DNA from: Gordionus sp. m RMFG-2023
Taxonomy: Eukaryota; Nematomorpha; Gordioida; Chordodea; Parachordodidae
Direction of reading: 5' to 3'
Length of the DNA: 64,000 bases
Assembly: GCF_954871325.1 (NCBI RefSeq)
Contig: NC_088776.1
Span: 62,334,954 to 62,398,953, forward strand
Position numbers and translations under genes: made by a program. The notes under the pieces were generated by a model. It saw only the letters and a program-made list of their open reading frames with translations. It had not been told where the DNA came from and did not search any database. Within the stretch, counting starts at the first letter, position 1. Every line of letters begins with the position of its first letter. Shown piece by piece: positions 60,876 to 64,000 of the stretch.

Positions 60876-62424
60876 GTTTATTTTATAAAGGTTATAATGA
60901 TAAACATTATTTTAATAACATATATGACATAGAATATAACTTACATCATAAGACAAAATGAATTATAAATAAAAGAAAGTATTATTTTATCCAAGATATA
61001 AAAAAGGATCATTTGCGAAACATTTTTTAGAACCAAATAAGTTTCATTACATATAACATTTAAAATTAAAGAGTTAGATTTAAAATTAATTCAGAAGAAT
61101 TACCTATCCCGCGTATCACTATAACCGATCGCCTCTATATTTCAATTGAGTTTTTTATTAAATATCGTTAAAATTGATAGAAATTTCTTAAAAATTCCCA
61201 AGATTTCCTTTTTTAGACTACCTTGCATCGCTCTCAATCGAAATGTCATAACTAACATTAATTTATATTGCATTCGGGATTTCTAAGATATTCACATATA
61301 AGAAATATATTGTTTATAATTTTTAAATCAGAAACTATTTATTTCAAGGACGATTAAAACTACCTTTCAAAATATTTCGTAAAAATTTTAAATGAGAACC
61401 TAATGACGATTAAAACTACCTTTCAAAATATTTTGTAAAAATAATAAAATATGTATAACCTTTTATTTTATCTATGTGATGATAAGCTATCACAAATAAA
61501 GACAATGTGCTATCATTCTTTGAAATATTTCCATTTTTGAGAGCTTCTAATAAAAAATTGTAAAAATATATGTTTTGTCTATAATAGTCATTTTACTTTA
61601 AAAATTTTTTTTCCACAATAGTTTTAAAAAATATTAAATTTATTTTGATAGTATTTGAGGGATGATTGAATGTACAAAGGTAAAAATCTTTAAAATAACC
61701 ATTTTAAAATAAAATATTGTCATTTTATTTTCATTTTTCCTATTTCTTTTTTTGGATCCTTAGAAAATATTTCTAGTGTAAATTTATTCAATTTTATTAT
61801 TCAACTAATTTAAGGTGATATTTAATCAAATTAAAAACAATATAGATGCTCTCAATATTTAAAATAGAAAAAATTTATTTTAAAAAGTATAAATAATATA
61901 ATATTAAATCTATTGATTACCATATCGGTAATTAGAACATAATTTTATTACTGTTTTGAATATGCTACACACTCATTTTTGCCAAGTTTTGTTATAATCA
62001 TAATATTAATATTAATATATTTATAAATATTATATTTGAAATGTAAACGAAAATATATTATTTACAAAAAATTGTGTAAAATATCTGTACTTTCTTTGAA
62101 AAACCAAATCCTTTGCCTTTTTTTATCCTTATAAAATTAATTTATATCTATACCTCTTATTGCAGCTTATAAAATAATACTAAGGCCTAATGAGATTAGC
62201 AGTTATTTTATATATGAATAATTAATAGGGGTTTGTGTCATTATCTTTAATAAATATTTTACTTGATATCTATTATAAAAATTGTATCATAGTTATAATT
62301 TTTTTTAAAAAAAAATTTTATATATGGTAAAACATTAAAAAAATATTACCAAACAATTAATTCTTCTATTGAAAAATTAATCAATTAGTAAAGCGATTAT
62401 TTGATATAGCATTAAAATCATAAC

Positions 62425-62511
62425 CTTTAAATTTTTTTTGAAAAACCATTATGTCCAGGCTTGGATAATTTTCGTAAGTCGATCGATTGACGAATATTAC
62501 ATAATCGGAAC
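62425..62511 (-). CDS. 87-nt conserved exon, copy B
   Basis: The acceptor tttaaaaatag and donor G/GTTATGA bracket 87 nt open in the common phase: it begins SDYVIFVNRS, continues with YPSLDIMVF and ends KKFK-G. Same length and splice positions as 30418-30504. An earlier within-exon AG of copy A (cctag) is absent here, which favours the long form in both. Confidence 0.75.
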
Positions 62512-62598
62512 CTATTTTTAATTTTATGAAAATTTTTTGTTATATTCTATTAGTATTCCTTTATTTATAAATATTTGAATAATTTAAAATGAATTTAC

Positions 62599-62625
62599 CA
62601 GTGTAATTATTGAGAGGTTTATCAT
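62599..62625 (-). CDS. 27-nt conserved exon, copy B (DKPLNNYT)
   Basis: The acceptor ataactatag and donor G/GTAAATTC bracket 27 nt reading D-DKPLNNYT-G, paired with 30816-30842. An intron of only about 87 nt separates it from the 87-nt exon. Confidence 0.7.
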
Positions 62626-64000
62626 CTATAGTTATGAATATATAATATTTCATTAATAAGAGAGGTCTGAATTATAATAAAATAATTTGTCCTTATTATC
62701 TTAATTATTTTAATTCTTATTTGTGTTAGAATATCCGAATCAAAATCCAAAATAACTATGTTTATTAAAACTCATGCTTATTTTCATTAGCCCGCTACAC
62801 TTTCTAAGCGATGTAAGTAGAATATCCGCTATAAAGTAACCCTTCTTCAAAAAACAGTTAATTATTTTTTGAAACATTTTTCACAGTATATTTATATAAA
62901 ATTGATAAATATAAAAGCAGAAAATATTTAAAGTAAAGATAGGGTAAAATAAACCAATAAATCTTCTAATCCCTAACACCGTTATAGGGGCTACTGCTTA
63001 TATTAGAATGGACAAAAAATAAAGGTAAAATGGCATTAAATAAATAGGTGTAAAATGATGATAAATTGAATTTCCCAATTTTATTCATAAATTTTATATA
63101 AAGTTTTTCTAAAAAAATAAATAAAATTTATGTGTATACTTATTTTGACATGTTTAATAGTTTCATTAGACCAGGTTCTGCATGTCATAACTTGGAAACT
63201 TAGTTTGTAAGTACCTTTTTGTTTGAAATCGTGTTTGAATGATGAATTCTTGAACTTTATCAGATTATAAAACAACTATAATTTTTTTTTTTTAACGGTG
63301 ATAAGATGATAACATATCTTAATAGACTTTTACCATTTTTTCTTTTATAAAAATGGAAAGAGGTTATGTTCAAAACGTTAAAGTCATAAAATATATCTAA
63401 AAATTTACATCTATTCCACCTAACAGACCTTCAAATTTTTACTATTCCTCTTAGCTTTTTAACTAAAAATATACATTACCCCTGAAAGTTAATACTCCAA
63501 ATAAAAAAATTATTATTGAAAAAATTTTCAATTCTTCTAAAATATTTATTTCTATTTATTTATCTCAATTTTAAGAATATGGCGAATTCTTAAAAGATTG
63601 TTATGGTTTCAAAATTACTCTTAATTAATGTTCCTCTCTTTGATTCAACAGGAAGATAACAAGGAGCCCCCCCCCCATTAATTCCTATGATAAAGATGTT
63701 AAGCACGAATTTAATCTTGATATGAATATGCTAACCTTAAATTCTTTCTAATTTTTTAATAACATATTTTAGCTAAACCATTTATATTGCGAAGCCTGCA
63801 GTTTATATCAAGTTTTTATTTTCGTTGAATATTTTGAAACATGGTAATGAAGTTAGATATTATTATATACTATGTATTAATTACATCTTTTGATTAACAT
63901 TTAAACGACTCATTTTCTTCTATATTTAAAAACGGCCACAATCAAATAATTTTCTCAAAATTTGTCATTAAGTGTTCAGACAGTCTGCCATCCATGAAAA

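Larger units (their letters stand above)
60880..64000. repeat. duplicated block B, 5' part
   Basis: Colinear with copy A: 61.01-61.65 matches 27.54-28.16, 61.72-62.65 matches 29.76-30.85, 62.77-62.97 matches 32.19-32.36, 63.0-63.37 matches 33.7-34.05, and 63.42-64.0 matches 39.24-39.93. The SINE, the hAT elements and the 34.1-39.2 kb interval of copy A are absent, so they came later or were lost here. The paralogous short ORF at 63081-63275 is the WSNETIKHVKI region. Confidence 0.75.

Noticed and set aside
62335-62350. 16-nt segments ending TTTGGTAA at about 62350 and 29530
   Set aside because: The GGTAA makes both a donor and a TGG-TAA stop, so chance is likely; the copy A acceptor is missing.

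Overview
The window is metazoan nuclear DNA, very AT-rich by eye, and dominated by old repeats. An RTE-like LINE, piggyBac and hAT transposons, a tRNA-derived SINE, Ty3/gypsy remains and short GT-AG introns point to an invertebrate, most likely an arthropod. The species cannot be named from the sequence. There is no prokaryotic-style gene, no long intact ORF and no rRNA gene.

The most striking content is on the minus strand. Dozens of very short segments (9 to 87 nt) each sit between a plausible 3' splice site (AG) and 5' splice site (GT). Nearly all have lengths divisible by three and read open when they start at codon position 2 and end at codon position 1, so nearly all introns would be phase 1. 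The peptides are short and mostly acidic (for example ISDNSSPEEVE, VEEETAL, HENVEESQSE). I read this as a micro-exon gene family, similar in architecture to schistosome MEGs or aphid bicycle effector genes, although I see no CYC motif and no cysteine pattern. The exons lie in two paralogous copies. Copy A runs from about 33.9 kb down to 2.7 kb and copy B from about 62.6 kb down to 50.6 kb. An 87-nt exon and a 27-nt exon keep frame, length and both splice sites in the two copies, and both copies end in a terminal exon with the same stop position. Starts and full exon chains are not resolved; the 5' exon with the ATG was not found.

Layout. 1-1.5 kb: 3' part of an RTE-like LINE (+). 1.8-18.4 kb: copy A, 3' block, with an internal 3-4 kb duplication. 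5.1 and 7.26-8.29 kb: MITEs, the second an hAT type with a perfect 8-bp target duplication. 18.4-20.6 kb: broken piggyBac. 22.4-28 kb: further copy A micro-exons. 28.6-28.9 kb: SINE with a 13-bp target duplication. 30.4-33.9 kb: copy A 5' block, with hAT transposase remains at 31.7 kb. 34.8-36.9 kb: hAT element with a BED-finger exon and a nested TIR element. 37.45-37.79 kb: short hAT MITE. 38-40 kb: inverted repeat copies. 42.3 kb: unidentified coding-like ORF. 44 kb: 20-bp minisatellite. 46.3-49 kb: higher-GC stretch with a possible small spliced gene at 47.3 kb. 49.5-58.2 kb: copy B, 3' block, including a 0.63-kb-arm palindrome. 58.2-60.9 kb: LINE (-) beside a Ty3/gypsy integrase fossil. 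61-64 kb: copy B, 5' block.

All micro-exon calls rest on splice-site pattern, reading frame and paralogue comparison by eye; no transcript evidence was available.
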